Assembly: GCF_002838835.1 (NCBI RefSeq)
Contig: NZ_NHPP01000017.1
Coordinates: forward strand, 1 to 64,000
DNA from: Siphonobacter sp. SORGH_AS_0500
Lineage (GTDB): Bacteria; Bacteroidota; Bacteroidia; Cytophagales; Spirosomataceae
Direction of reading: 5' to 3'
Length of the DNA: 64,000 nucleotides
The translations under genes were made by a program, and so were the position numbers. A model generated the notes under the pieces. It was given only the letters and a program-made list of their open reading frames with translations. It made no database searches and was not told the origin of the DNA. Positions 25,502 through 34,564 of the stretch are shown here, piece after piece. Every line of letters begins with the position of its first letter. Position 1 is the first letter of the stretch.

Positions 25502-26056
25502 ATGGCGATTAGTAAAGAATTGAAAGCGGCGGTGTTAAGTATGACGCGGGAGGAAAAAGACAAGCTGTTGGTGCGTTTGATTAACAAACACAAAGACTTG
25601 CAGGAACAGCTACAGTTTCAGTTGATTGAAGGGGGAGAAACCGTGCAGGAACGTCGCGATGCCATTCAGAATACGATTGATCGTCTCTACAAATTAGAAC
25701 CCGATTCATCGGGTTGGTTAATGATGGATATGCGGAAAATACATTCCATGATTACCTATCACGTGAAGATTACGAAGGATAAATACGGCGAAATAGAACT
25801 GGTGTTGTATCTTTTGAATCAATGCTTTGAAAAACAGCTACCTTACGTTCAGAAATACACATCCAAAACGGATGGCATTGCTGAATACATCGCTAAAAGG
25901 ACCGAAGCCGTTTTGAAGAAAATTCCCAAACTGCACGAAGATATTCAGTTTGAGTTCATGGAAGAGGCGAATGCTTTACTCGAACGGGTTCATACATACG
26001 CTCCGGCAACTTATGCCAGGCAATTGGGGTTACCGAAGCGTATAGAAGTCAGTTAA
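25502..26056 (+). CDS. Conserved hypothetical helical protein
   Basis: A 184-aa all-helical soluble protein (MAISKELKAAVLSMTREEKD ...), with no signal peptide, Cys cluster or catalytic motif. A central segment GWLMMDMRKIHSMITYHVKI (about 76-95) and a late LLERVHTYAPATYARQLGLP look conserved. I believe it is restricted to Cytophagales but do not recognise a function. Its stop overlaps the 3' end of the convergent ppx gene by 4 nt. The leader follows the duplicated REP-like block. Confidence 0.7.
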   Translation: MAISKELKAAVLSMTREEKDKLLVRLINKHKDLQEQLQFQLIEGGETVQERRDAIQNTIDRLYKLEPDSSGWLMMDMRKIHSMITYHVKITKDKYGEIELVLYLLNQCFEKQLPYVQKYTSKTDGIAEYIAKRTEAVLKKIPKLHEDIQFEFMEEANALLERVHTYAPATYARQLGLPKRIEVS

Positions 26057-26961
26057 AGATCCGTTTCTTTTTTGCGTTTGCGATGGAGGTAACGATCATA
26101 AACGTACTGAATAATGCCGTCCTTTAAACCCAGATCCGGCACCATAATTTCTTTGGCACCTGACCAACGCATGGCTGACAGGTAAATCTCTGAAGCGGGG
26201 ACAATAACGTCCGCCCGGTCGGGGTTGAGTTGCAGTTTATTGATCCGGTCTTCCAGCGTATACGACGCAATGTGCGTTTTAATCCGCTCCAATTCTTTAA
26301 TGTCCATGCTTACCGGAGAAAGCCGGGTTTCAGAAAGATTAAAGAGCTTATTGATGTTTCCACCCGTTCCGATGGCGATCAATTCGCTTTGGTTGGGATC
26401 GATATTATCCAGAATCCAGCGTTTCATTTTATCCCAATCCGATTTCTGTTCTTTGCCTTCCAGCAAACGAACCGACCCAATTTTGAACGAACGGCTGGTC
26501 ACTTTCGCCCGATTAACGTATAAATTAAGCTCGCTGGAACCACCGCCCACATCGACGTGGAGGTAGTTTTTATCCGAAGCCAGCGACTGTACCACTACAT
26601 TATTAATTAGCTCGGCCTCTTTTGTACCGTCAATAATCTGGATTTTCATGTCTAACTGACCTTCAATCCGCGTAACAATATCCAGCGAGTTACTGGCTTC
26701 CCGCATGGCTGAGGTGGCACAGATCATGTAGTCTTTGCACTCGTGCAGTTCCATCAGCAACTTGAACGAATGCAGCATTTTATAGAGGCGTACTTCGCCT
26801 TCGGCACTGATCGAGCCGGTATTAAACACATCCATTCCCAAACGCAGGGGGAAACGCACGTATTCTACTTTCTTAAAGGTTAAAACGCCTTCATTATCAA
26901 GGACTTTTGAAATCTGTAGTCGAGCGGCGTTCGAGCCAATATCAATGGCTGCTATTTTCAT
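26053..26961 (-). CDS. Ppx/GppA-family phosphatase (exopolyphosphatase-like)
   Basis: A 302-aa ASKHA-fold phosphatase. IAAIDIGSNAARLQI (3-17) is the phosphate-1 loop and HVDVGGGSSELNLY (about 136-149) the phosphate-2 loop, with the catalytic Glu in CATSAMREASNS (about 112). The C-terminal HD domain of long Ppx proteins is absent, as in Bacteroidota short forms. It hydrolyses polyphosphate and/or pppGpp. GLKDGIIQYVYDRY near the end is the family's closing motif. It stands alone on the minus strand, overlapping the convergent gene at 26056 by 4 nt. Confidence 0.9.
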   Translation of the reverse strand: MKIAAIDIGSNAARLQISKVLDNEGVLTFKKVEYVRFPLRLGMDVFNTGSISAEGEVRLYKMLHSFKLLMELHECKDYMICATSAMREASNSLDIVTRIEGQLDMKIQIIDGTKEAELINNVVVQSLASDKNYLHVDVGGGSSELNLYVNRAKVTSRSFKIGSVRLLEGKEQKSDWDKMKRWILDNIDPNQSELIAIGTGGNINKLFNLSETRLSPVSMDIKELERIKTHIASYTLEDRINKLQLNPDRADVIVPASEIYLSAMRWSGAKEIMVPDLGLKDGIIQYVYDRYLHRKRKKETDL

Positions 26962-27078
26962 GCGTAATCGTTTTCAGTGATAGGAATTATATAGGTTAAC
27001 CTGGAGATTCGGCTTAGTGTTTTTAAGCAAAAAGGCTTTCCTCAAACCTAATCAAACATTAATCGTTCTCCAACCTTT

Positions 27079-28713
27079 TTAGTATCGTTCAATCAAATAT
27101 CGACGTTCACAAACCTGGAACCTTGTTTTAGGGTCGAGAAATTTTCCCGAAAACTTCGATAGATGGTAATGTTGGTTCGTCCGAATCTGGGCGATTTTTA
27201 CCCCTGCTTTCCGAAGCTGAGCTAAGCCTTCAGCATCGGTCATGACCCATCGGCTGGTTGGTAACTGGCCCGGCAGAAGGGGTGGGTGAATCTTCTGCGT
27301 ATAAAAATCGAAGGTATAACTATAGATGTTATAGAACTCAAACGAATCCAGAATGGCGGGTTCTTTACGAGTAGACTGGGCAAACTGATAGCCCGCATCG
27401 TAATTGAATAACTGCGGGTAACCATTCGCATTCAGAGCCATAAAGGTAATGGTTGCTCCCGCGACGCAAACGCTGATGAGCCGTAAAAACAGAGGCGATT
27501 GCCGGAGACTCAAAAACAAAATCACTCCGGCGACCGTAGCTGCTACCACCTGGTTTATCACGCCCGGAATGGGAAAGTAATAGGTGTTGATGTAAGTGAC
27601 CATGCCGAGCATGAGCACTACGACCAGACACTGAAAGTAAAACACCCAGCGAATGTGTTTGCTGGGCAGGTCGAACAACTGTCCGCTGAGCTGAAGAGCC
27701 AGGTAAGGAAACAGCAGGTTAAGGTAATGCGGAAGTTTGTACTGAGCCATCGATAGGATGATCATCATCAGAATGATGATACCCGGTGTCAGAACTTCTT
27801 TGAGATTTTTATAAGCAATCAGACTGCGAATCAGGCTCCAATAATTTAGAAAAGCCCAGGGCAGCCCGGCCCATAATAAGGTGTGCAGAAAAAAGTAAGG
27901 ATCGTTACTGCCCGTGCCGCCCCAGGCTTCGCCCTGAAAACGCTCAATGCTTTGCCCCAGCAGTATGAATTTGATTCCTGAAATACCCGTCATTCCCCGG
28001 ATTACTTTCTCAGGATGCAGGTCAAATTGCTGGTAAAAAGCGTATAATACCGGGCTGATGAAGATCAGAAAGAAAACCCCCATTAGTATCCATTTCCATT
28101 GCAAAAGGGCTTTCCAGTTTTTTTCAAAGAGTAACTGCATTCCTACGGCCATTAGTGGCATTGCTACGCCAATGCCGCCTTTGGTGGAAAAGCCCAGAGC
28201 CATGCCAAAGGCCGCTGCTATGGCAAATCCCAGGCTTTGGGTTCGTACAAAAGCCATCAGTGTCCAGATCGAAAAGACGATGTAGGCCGTTAGCATGGCA
28301 TCCATCCGTACATCCTGATTAGCCAGAAACTGAGCAAAGTAAGTCGCGTAAATCAAAGCGGCCAGTTTTCCGACGTTCTCGCTGTAAAGCAGTTTTCCTA
28401 AGCGGTAAGTGGAATAAAATCCGAGAATGGAAGCGAGTAATGAAGGGAATTTATAAGCAAAGGTACTGACGCCAAACAATTTAAACGAAGCAGCTGATAA
28501 CCAGAATAATAAATGCGGCTTGTCCAGGTAATCTTTCCCCCGGTCGATTAGACTGATAAAGTCGTCGGTTTCGAGCATATGCAGGGCAATCAGGGCGTGG
28601 TGAGCGGGGTCGGCATCATAGATCGGGACGAAAAGTCCGATGATATAAACGGCCGCGATGGCCAGCCACATAATGCCGTAAATGGGTCCCGAAAGCAGGC
28701 GGTCGGTATTCAT
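27079..28713 (-). CDS. GT39 (ArnT/PMT-like) membrane glycosyltransferase
   Basis: A 544-aa protein with about 12 hydrophobic helices. The first periplasmic loop contains YDADPAHHALIALHMLETDD (about 32-51) with the catalytic Asp, then DYLDKPHLLFWLSAASFKLF (about 61-80), the GT39 'DKPPL.yWl.a....fG' signature with HL for PL. These enzymes move a sugar from polyprenyl phosphate to lipid A or protein on the periplasmic face. The C-terminal ~100 residues form a soluble periplasmic part. It is the last gene of a minus-strand glycosylation cluster (28761 flippase-like, 29630 GT2, 30704 epimerase, 31877 second GT39). The acceptor is unknown. Confidence 0.85.
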   Translation of the reverse strand: MNTDRLLSGPIYGIMWLAIAAVYIIGLFVPIYDADPAHHALIALHMLETDDFISLIDRGKDYLDKPHLLFWLSAASFKLFGVSTFAYKFPSLLASILGFYSTYRLGKLLYSENVGKLAALIYATYFAQFLANQDVRMDAMLTAYIVFSIWTLMAFVRTQSLGFAIAAAFGMALGFSTKGGIGVAMPLMAVGMQLLFEKNWKALLQWKWILMGVFFLIFISPVLYAFYQQFDLHPEKVIRGMTGISGIKFILLGQSIERFQGEAWGGTGSNDPYFFLHTLLWAGLPWAFLNYWSLIRSLIAYKNLKEVLTPGIIILMMIILSMAQYKLPHYLNLLFPYLALQLSGQLFDLPSKHIRWVFYFQCLVVVLMLGMVTYINTYYFPIPGVINQVVAATVAGVILFLSLRQSPLFLRLISVCVAGATITFMALNANGYPQLFNYDAGYQFAQSTRKEPAILDSFEFYNIYSYTFDFYTQKIHPPLLPGQLPTSRWVMTDAEGLAQLRKAGVKIAQIRTNQHYHLSKFSGKFLDPKTRFQVCERRYLIERY

Positions 28714-28760
28714 AGAGGATCAATCAGAGAGGAAACTTCAAAAATAGGGCTAGAACCTCA

Positions 28761-29633
28761 TTAGTCAAGCGTCGCGTTAGCGGGTTGATTGGGCAGGGAT
28801 ACCAAAGCTCCGGCTAAAGAACTCAAGGCGTTAATCAGAAAAAAGAGCAAACTGGCTAATACCGCCTGATCAGATGCGATGGGTAAATAATTCGCTGCTT
28901 CCAGAAAAATAAACTCCCGAACGCCGATGCCTCCGACGGTTAAGGGCAACACCGAAGCCAGCGAAGAGCCTAGAAAGATCAGTCCATATTCGATCCGGGC
29001 GTTCTGCACACCCATGGATTCAAGCAAGCATAACAGGACGATCATCTGTAAAGACTGAAGTAAAATGGATAACAGGAAAGTCCGTAAGTAGACCCCGGTA
29101 AACTTTTTGAAAAATAGCCAGTAAATCATCCAGCCTCCCATAAAGACGACTAACGCAAATCCCGCTAGAAAAAGCGATGGAAAGGGTAAGACTGCGGCTA
29201 CCCAGGGACTGAATCCGGCTAGGGTAAGGGCAAGAAAGGTAATAGCGACCAGTCCACTACCCCGATCCAGTAATAAAGCCGAGAGTAATAATCGGTAATC
29301 GGACTGATGGCGTTTGCGGAGTAACCAGACTTTATACCCATCACCGCCAATCCCTCCCGGCAAAAACAGATTAAAGAACATGCAACGGTAATAAAGCTGA
29401 ATCAGAAAGGGAAAAGGTTCTTGGATGGGTACTACTTTCAGATGTTCTCCCATGCGAAGCGTACTAGTAAGCTGGGAGGCATTATAAATCAGAAAAGCCA
29501 GCAGAATCCAGCCCCAGTGAGCTCGCTGGAGCAGCGGCAGGGTCTTGTCCCAGTCGATCTGGTACGCGATCCATCCTAAAGCCGCCGTTGTGAGGACGAG
29601 CTTTAGGAGGGTAGTAAGTGTAGTTTTTTTCAA
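28761..29633 (-). CDS. Lysylphosphatidylglycerol-synthase TM-region family protein (flippase-like)
   Basis: A 290-aa polytopic membrane protein with about seven helices, of the UPF0104/AglD family. Landmarks are RCMFFNLFLPGGIGGDGYKV (about 83-102), the LPGGIGGD turn being the family signature, and ASVLPLTVGGIGVREFIFLE (about 230-249), the conserved G-G-x-G-x-R-E. Such proteins accompany polyprenol-phosphate GT2 enzymes and are thought to help move or use the lipid-linked sugar. Its start overlaps the GT2 stop by 4 nt (ATGA), a strong sign of functional coupling. Confidence 0.85.
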   Translation of the reverse strand: MKKTTLTTLLKLVLTTAALGWIAYQIDWDKTLPLLQRAHWGWILLAFLIYNASQLTSTLRMGEHLKVVPIQEPFPFLIQLYYRCMFFNLFLPGGIGGDGYKVWLLRKRHQSDYRLLLSALLLDRGSGLVAITFLALTLAGFSPWVAAVLPFPSLFLAGFALVVFMGGWMIYWLFFKKFTGVYLRTFLLSILLQSLQMIVLLCLLESMGVQNARIEYGLIFLGSSLASVLPLTVGGIGVREFIFLEAANYLPIASDQAVLASLLFFLINALSSLAGALVSLPNQPANATLD

Positions 29634-30589
29634 AGGGAAACAACTTCAGAAGAACGGGAATAGATTTCGCGGACGAGGTAAGTCGATTTATTACCTGTTT
29701 CGTAATAGGTTCGCATCATCATTTCAGCCATAAATCCAAAGGTAATAATCTGTAAACCACCTAATATCATAACCACGGCAACGGTTAGCAAAGGACGATT
29801 GCCAATGTTTTCGCCACTGATTTTTACTCCGGCTAAATAAAGGCTGATTAAAGCTCCCGCGAAGAAAGTAAGGATTCCAACCGGACCAAACAGGTGCATG
29901 GGTTTGCGGAAGTATTTCTGGAAGAAGACCATCAGTAATAAATCCGACATGACCTTAAAGGTGCGACCTAGGCCGTATTTTGATTTCCCAAATTGCCGGG
30001 CGTGGTGCCGAACGGGCATTTCCTGCATCCGGGCTCCCTGCATGGCGGCCAGCACGGGAATGAAGCGATGTAACTCACCGTATAAGCCCAGGTTCTGGGC
30101 AATCTGGCGTTTGTAAATCTTTAACGTGCAACCGTAATCATGCAGGTAGACACCCGTCATGCGACGAATGAGAGCATTGGCGATTTTACTGGGAATTTTA
30201 CGTAAGACCATCCCGTCCTGCCGATTGGCCCGCAGTCCGGCAACTACGTCCAGATTTTCTTTTTGCAGTTTTTCCAGCATGAGGGGAATGTCAGCGGGAT
30301 CATTCTGTAAATCACCGTCGAGAGTAACCACATAGGGTCCCAGAGCCTGACCGATACCCGCCGCCATGGCGGTGGTCTGTCCGTAATTTTTATTAAGCAC
30401 AACCAGCTTCACCTGTTCATCCGCGTATTGCTTGATCCGGGCAACGGTAGCATCGGTTGATCCATCGTCCACCAGAATTAGCTCATAGGAAAGACCCGTC
30501 ATGGCTTCGCGAACGCGGCTCAGCAGGGGCTGAACATTATCTTCTTCGTTTAATAAGGTGATTACCAGCGAAAGTAAAGGACTAGACAT
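29630..30589 (-). CDS. GT2 polyprenol-phosphate glycosyltransferase (ArnC/DPMS-like)
   Basis: A 319-aa protein with a cytoplasmic GT-A domain (LSLVITLLNEEDNVQPLL, then LVDDGSTDATV about 40-50, and VVTLDGDLQNDPADIPLMLE about 88-107 containing the DxD-type metal site). Two C-terminal membrane helices follow (FGPVGILTFFAGALISLYLA; LLTVAVVMILGGLQIITFGF), as in ArnC/DPM synthases. It would transfer a sugar from a nucleotide donor to undecaprenyl phosphate on the inner leaflet, supplying donor for the GT39 enzymes nearby. It overlaps the flippase-like gene by 4 nt. An inverted repeat separates it from the epimerase gene. Confidence 0.9.
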   Translation of the reverse strand: MSSPLLSLVITLLNEEDNVQPLLSRVREAMTGLSYELILVDDGSTDATVARIKQYADEQVKLVVLNKNYGQTTAMAAGIGQALGPYVVTLDGDLQNDPADIPLMLEKLQKENLDVVAGLRANRQDGMVLRKIPSKIANALIRRMTGVYLHDYGCTLKIYKRQIAQNLGLYGELHRFIPVLAAMQGARMQEMPVRHHARQFGKSKYGLGRTFKVMSDLLLMVFFQKYFRKPMHLFGPVGILTFFAGALISLYLAGVKISGENIGNRPLLTVAVVMILGGLQIITFGFMAEMMMRTYYETGNKSTYLVREIYSRSSEVVSL

Positions 30590-30607
30590 GTAGAGTATAG
30601 AGTTTCG

Positions 30608-30694
30608 AGTTGGTTAGTTTTGAGTTAATGGATGATTACCAGGACAAAGGCACTTCCCTGTGGAAGCGTGACCCTAAACTCAAAACCCACAACT
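30608..30694. repeat. Imperfect inverted repeat of the GAGTTTTGAGTT family
   Basis: GAGTTGGTTAGTTTTGAGTT (about 30607-30626) faces ACTCAAAACCCACAACTCC (about 30678-30696) as an imperfect reverse complement. It lies between the epimerase stop and the GT2 start, within the cluster. Confidence 0.55.
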
Positions 30695-30703
30695 CCAAGA
30701 CGC

Positions 30704-31672
30704 TTATATTGTTAAATGGGGCAAAGCCGCTTTCCATTGAACGAATTCCCGGAGACCGTCTTCGAGGCTTACCGTCGGTTCATAACCCAGGAGCTGCCGT
30801 GATTTGGTTAAGTCTGCGTAGGTTTGGGAAACGTCGCCGGGTTGTTCTTCTTTATGTTCGTAAATCGCTTCCCGACCAAGGGCTATCTCCAGTGAAGAAA
30901 CGAGTTTTCGTAGCGTAACGGGCTTTCCAGAAGCTAAATTAAAAGATTCAAAACCAGATCCTTCGTACTGAAGAGCCCGTTCAATACCAGTAATAATGTC
31001 GCTGATGTGGGTGTAATCCCGCTGGGTGCTGCCGTCGCCGTAGAGTACGATGGGCTGAGCGTTGAGAATCAGATCGGTAAATTTATGAATGGCCAGATCG
31101 GGCCGCTGACGGGAGCCATATACGGTGAAAAACCGTAGGGCTAAAAACTGAATTCCGTGTAAGTGAGCGTAGGTGCGTCCCAGCATTTCTCCTGAAATTT
31201 TAGAAGAAGCATAAGGACTAATGGGTTGTAAATCCGTATCCGTTTCTTTCCAGGGTACATTTGGATTCTCCCCATAAATGCTTGAAGAGGAGGCATATAT
31301 GAATTTCTTAACCGACAAGGTTCGAGCAATCTCCAGCATGGAAAGAGTACCCATAACGTTGGTATCGTAATACTCTTTTGTCGAGTGAATGCTATTCCGA
31401 ACGCCCGCTTTGGCTGCCAGGTGAATAATGGCTTCAAACCGCTGACTCTGAAGGATTTTAGTAAGGTAATTTTGATGCGTAACAGGAGCTTCAATTAATT
31501 GAAAATGAGGATGCTGGCTAATAGCCTGGAGGTTAGCCTGCTTTTGAGAAGAGCTATAGAAATCGTCGAAGTTATCAATAATAGTAACGGCGGTATCTGG
31601 CGTAGACAGTAGTCGCTCGGCAAGGTGACTACCTATAAATCCTGCTCCTCCCGTAATCAGAAAATGTTTCAT
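30704..31672 (-). CDS. NAD-dependent nucleotide-sugar epimerase/dehydratase
   Basis: A 322-aa extended SDR. Nucleotide-binding TGGAGFIGSHL (G8, G11, G14) and the catalytic YASSK (Y154, K158) with the preceding ASSSSIYGE are complete. FYSSSQKQANL and PRPDLAIH-like 'QRPDLAIHKFTDLI' segments and GDGSTQRDYTHISDI match the UDP-glucuronate 4-epimerase/UDP-glucose 4-epimerase branch. It would provide a nucleotide sugar for the GT2/GT39 genes. It is on the same strand as the GT2 gene, about 115 nt upstream, with an inverted repeat between them. Exact sugar specificity is not determinable. Confidence 0.88.
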   Translation of the reverse strand: MKHFLITGGAGFIGSHLAERLLSTPDTAVTIIDNFDDFYSSSQKQANLQAISQHPHFQLIEAPVTHQNYLTKILQSQRFEAIIHLAAKAGVRNSIHSTKEYYDTNVMGTLSMLEIARTLSVKKFIYASSSSIYGENPNVPWKETDTDLQPISPYASSKISGEMLGRTYAHLHGIQFLALRFFTVYGSRQRPDLAIHKFTDLILNAQPIVLYGDGSTQRDYTHISDIITGIERALQYEGSGFESFNLASGKPVTLRKLVSSLEIALGREAIYEHKEEQPGDVSQTYADLTKSRQLLGYEPTVSLEDGLREFVQWKAALPHLTI

Positions 31673-31876
31673 GGTTTTCTGGGATTTGAGACCAATCGAT
31701 TCGGATTAGCTTCGTCTCAGCATGGAAGGCTAAAGAAACGGTAAGTTACAATTCTTTACGACGTTTTCAGCCTTTTCTGCGGACGAATGAATAAGGTCCG
31801 GGTACGTTCATCGGTTCAGTCCAATGGTGAAGGGCATGAGTACCCCTTCAAACAGTGGAATTAAACGATTTATGAA

Positions 31877-33472
31877 CTAGTATTCCGGAGATTTCTTTAA
31901 TAAAATCGTGGTGGGGGTTTCGAAAAGGTCACGCTTTCGGATGACTTCCTGTAACTGTTCGAACTCATCCAGTTCGGATAGAAATTCAGTTCGGGAAATA
32001 ACCATGACGGACGGATGCACTTGCAACGCATTTTGCAAAGCCTCGGGCGTTTGCATCACTTCAACCGGGCGATTGAGATAAAACACATATGCTGGATTGA
32101 ATTGTTTATAAGCAATGACTTTTTGCTCGGGCCCGATGAGCTGAATGGTCTGACTCACCGGATTTTCCCGATCAATAATAGGATAAGCCAGCTGGAAAAA
32201 CAGAATGGCTGTAACAATGAATGAACCCGTTAGAGCCATGATTGTTCGATTCAACTGATGATGCCGGAAGCGATACCAGGCGGCGGCGGCTCCCAGGGGG
32301 AACGTCAGAAAAATGAATGCCCAGTCCGCCAGATGCGATACCACCGGATCGAGTCGAAGTCCCAGATAAAAAGCAATGGGTAATAAAGCCGCGAGTACGA
32401 TGTATACGATCAGCGAAGGGCGAAGTGATTTCCAGAGTGATTCCTGCTCCAGAACTGTATCCAGAAAAGCCCCGATCAGGAAGGCAACAAAGGGATAACT
32501 CGGCACCGTGTAATTGAAAAGTTTGGTACCGGAAAAGCTGAAAAACCCAACCACTACCATAGCCACACTCAGGGCAAATGCCAGCACCTCCTGCTGTCTT
32601 CGCTGCTTCCAGGCCGAGTAAATGGCCTGCGGAAGAAAGACGGAAAAAGGTAACAATCCAATCAATACATACAGGGGTGTAACCAGAAAAAATCCGCCGT
32701 GCCCTTCCATGGGTGCCTGAAAACGGCTGAGGTTATGTTTCAGAAAAAAGCCTTCTGTCCAGGCTCCGCCGGTTGCCTGATGCACGCTTAAATACCAGGG
32801 TAAAGTAAGGACTAAAATGAGTATAATGCCCGGTAAAAGTTTCATTTGCAGGAGGTAGCCGAGTTCTTTTCGCATGAAGAGAAACAGGCCTCCGGAAAGT
32901 CCTACGAGTACCAACGCAATTGGACCTTTGGTTAACACGCCCAAACCCAAGGCCAGATACATGAGCCAGATCCAGCGGGAAGACTGAAAAGACTGATCAA
33001 TCTTTCGATACCATTCAAAAAAAGAAACCCAGGCTAAGGTCAGGAAAAAAATCAGGTAAGGATCGGGAACGGCCATTCGAAATTGAACGCCAATGTGCAG
33101 GGAGGCCAGTAGGACCAGAGCAGTAATCCAGGCCGTTCGCGGATTTCGGTTTCGCCAGGCGAAGAAAAAGGTTAATAGAATGGTACCGACCCCGGCAAGA
33201 ATAGACCCCAACCGGGCAGAGAATTCGCTTACGCCGAAGAGGTGGTAGCTGCTCATCATTACCCAGTAATGCAGAGGCGGCTTATCCGTGCGAAGTTCGT
33301 CATTAAAGGTCGGGACAATCCAGTTATGATGCTCAAACATTTCGCGGGCACATTCGGCATTTTTGGCCTCATCGAGCGAATAGAGCATGAGTTTATTGGT
33401 TCCCAGTGAAAGCAATAGGAAGCTGAAAATCCCCAGTATAACCAGAGATTTTGATAAAGTAAAGGTTTTCAT
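31877..33472 (-). CDS. GT39 (ArnT-like) membrane glycosyltransferase, second copy
   Basis: A 531-aa polytopic protein. The catalytic loop reads LYSLDEAKNAECAREMFEHH (about 30-49, acidic DE pair), then NDELRTDKPPLHYWVMMSSY (about 57-76) with the classic DKPPLHYW motif. FLKHNLSRFQAPMEGHGGFF (about 243-262) is the ArnT-type second loop. About 12 helices are followed by a soluble periplasmic tail. ArnT-like enzymes use undecaprenyl-phosphate sugars to decorate lipid A or proteins. It sits 33 nt downstream of a small ACP-like gene and 200 nt upstream of the epimerase. Two GT39 genes in one cluster imply two acceptors or two sugars. Confidence 0.88.
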   Translation of the reverse strand: MKTFTLSKSLVILGIFSFLLLSLGTNKLMLYSLDEAKNAECAREMFEHHNWIVPTFNDELRTDKPPLHYWVMMSSYHLFGVSEFSARLGSILAGVGTILLTFFFAWRNRNPRTAWITALVLLASLHIGVQFRMAVPDPYLIFFLTLAWVSFFEWYRKIDQSFQSSRWIWLMYLALGLGVLTKGPIALVLVGLSGGLFLFMRKELGYLLQMKLLPGIILILVLTLPWYLSVHQATGGAWTEGFFLKHNLSRFQAPMEGHGGFFLVTPLYVLIGLLPFSVFLPQAIYSAWKQRRQQEVLAFALSVAMVVVGFFSFSGTKLFNYTVPSYPFVAFLIGAFLDTVLEQESLWKSLRPSLIVYIVLAALLPIAFYLGLRLDPVVSHLADWAFIFLTFPLGAAAAWYRFRHHQLNRTIMALTGSFIVTAILFFQLAYPIIDRENPVSQTIQLIGPEQKVIAYKQFNPAYVFYLNRPVEVMQTPEALQNALQVHPSVMVISRTEFLSELDEFEQLQEVIRKRDLFETPTTILLKKSPEY

Positions 33473-33505
33473 GGCAAGGGACGCTAGGTCCGAAAATCCT
33501 CAGTA

Positions 33506-33817
33506 TTAACTCATTAAAGCTGAATAAGAGGAGGGTGAGGACGTGAAACTAGAAACAGACTGATTCTGGCGGAATTCATTTACCAGGTCACCAACGGTAA
33601 TGATGTGACGGAGAGAAGGATTCGCCAGCTCAACGCCCAAAACGTGTTCTACTTCGTTCGTTAACTCTCGTAATTCGGCATCAGTCAGTCCAAAATCCTG
33701 CTGAAAAGAATGTTGGAGACGGATGGTGCGGGGGGCGTACACGTAGAAACTTTTGCGAAACAGCGTACGCAGAACAGAGATGATCTGTCCCTGGAGGGGG
33801 TCAATAATAGTTTTCAT
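33506..33817 (-). CDS. Acyl-carrier-like protein without the phosphopantetheine serine
   Basis: A 103-aa protein whose centre aligns by eye with ACP: IRLQHSFQQDFGLTDAELRE (helix I/II junction), LTNEVEHVLGVELAN (helix II/III) and IITVGDLVNEF (the typical ACP C-terminal 'TVGDvv.yi'). Where ACPs carry the modified serine (DSL), this has TDA, so it cannot carry a 4'-phosphopantetheine arm in the normal way. The C-terminal 15 residues are Ser-rich. It lies 33 nt upstream of a GT39 gene on the same strand. It may be a structural or regulatory ACP homologue; the assignment is by fold pattern only. Confidence 0.6.
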   Translation of the reverse strand: MKTIIDPLQGQIISVLRTLFRKSFYVYAPRTIRLQHSFQQDFGLTDAELRELTNEVEHVLGVELANPSLRHIITVGDLVNEFRQNQSVSSFTSSPSSYSALMS

Positions 33818-33967
33818 GGCATAGCCCGTTCGGGCATCATTAAGGTACTACGGATAATCAAACTAATTCATAAGGTGCATAAGTATAGATCGGGGTTGCA
33901 TTAACATAGGTTTAGATTTTTCGACTGATTTTGTATTTCGGTCGAAAATGAGGTAAAAAAAGGAACG

Positions 33968-34564
33968 CTATTCAAGCCCTTTTCCGAGGATGTCGATCAT
34001 TAAATCCAGTTTAGTATCTAAATCAGGATTCTCATCAAACATCAGAATATCAATTTCGATCCCGCGTAAGGCACTTAAAATCACGTGGGATAATAAGCTT
34101 AAATCCGCCCGGTGACGTTCGTGGATCTCCTTTCTTTCAATACCGAAAGTAATGATTCCTTCGAATAAATTGATTTCCCGGCTACTGAATAAATTCCGGC
34201 AGGAATCAATAACCGAGCGATTGCACTGCACTTCCGCGGACAGCGTCCGGTAAAGATTCATCTTTTTATGAAGGGCAATAATCTTGGTCTGCGTAACGGC
34301 TTTGAATTTTTCCCGGGTAGTAGTGGCCTGTTCGCAGGCTTTTTCCATCAGGGTAAAGACATCACTCATTTCTTTGAATAATACAGCTTCAAAGATTTCT
34401 TCCTTGCTGGCAAAGTAATAATACAGTGTACTCTTTCCCTTACCCATCGCCTTGGCAATGTCTTCCATCGTGGTTTTGTTCAAACCATATTGCTGAAAGA
34501 TTTTCTGAGCGGCTTCCATAATGGAGGCTTTAATCTGCTCATCTTTAAGGAGGAGTGCAGTCAT
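33968..34564 (-). CDS. TetR-family transcriptional regulator
   Basis: A 198-aa protein. N-terminal TetR HTH: IMEAAQKIFQQYGLNKTTME (about 15-34), then DIAKAMGKGKSTLYYYFASK (about 35-54) and EEIFEAVL. The C-terminal helical ligand domain is variable and gives no ligand hint. It is a lone minus-strand gene upstream of the ACP-like/GT39 genes, with a 150-nt gap, so it could regulate that cluster or an unlinked efflux set. The start ATG at 34564 fits family length. Confidence 0.9.
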   Translation of the reverse strand: MTALLLKDEQIKASIMEAAQKIFQQYGLNKTTMEDIAKAMGKGKSTLYYYFASKEEIFEAVLFKEMSDVFTLMEKACEQATTTREKFKAVTQTKIIALHKKMNLYRTLSAEVQCNRSVIDSCRNLFSSREINLFEGIITFGIERKEIHERHRADLSLLSHVILSALRGIEIDILMFDENPDLDTKLDLMIDILGKGLE

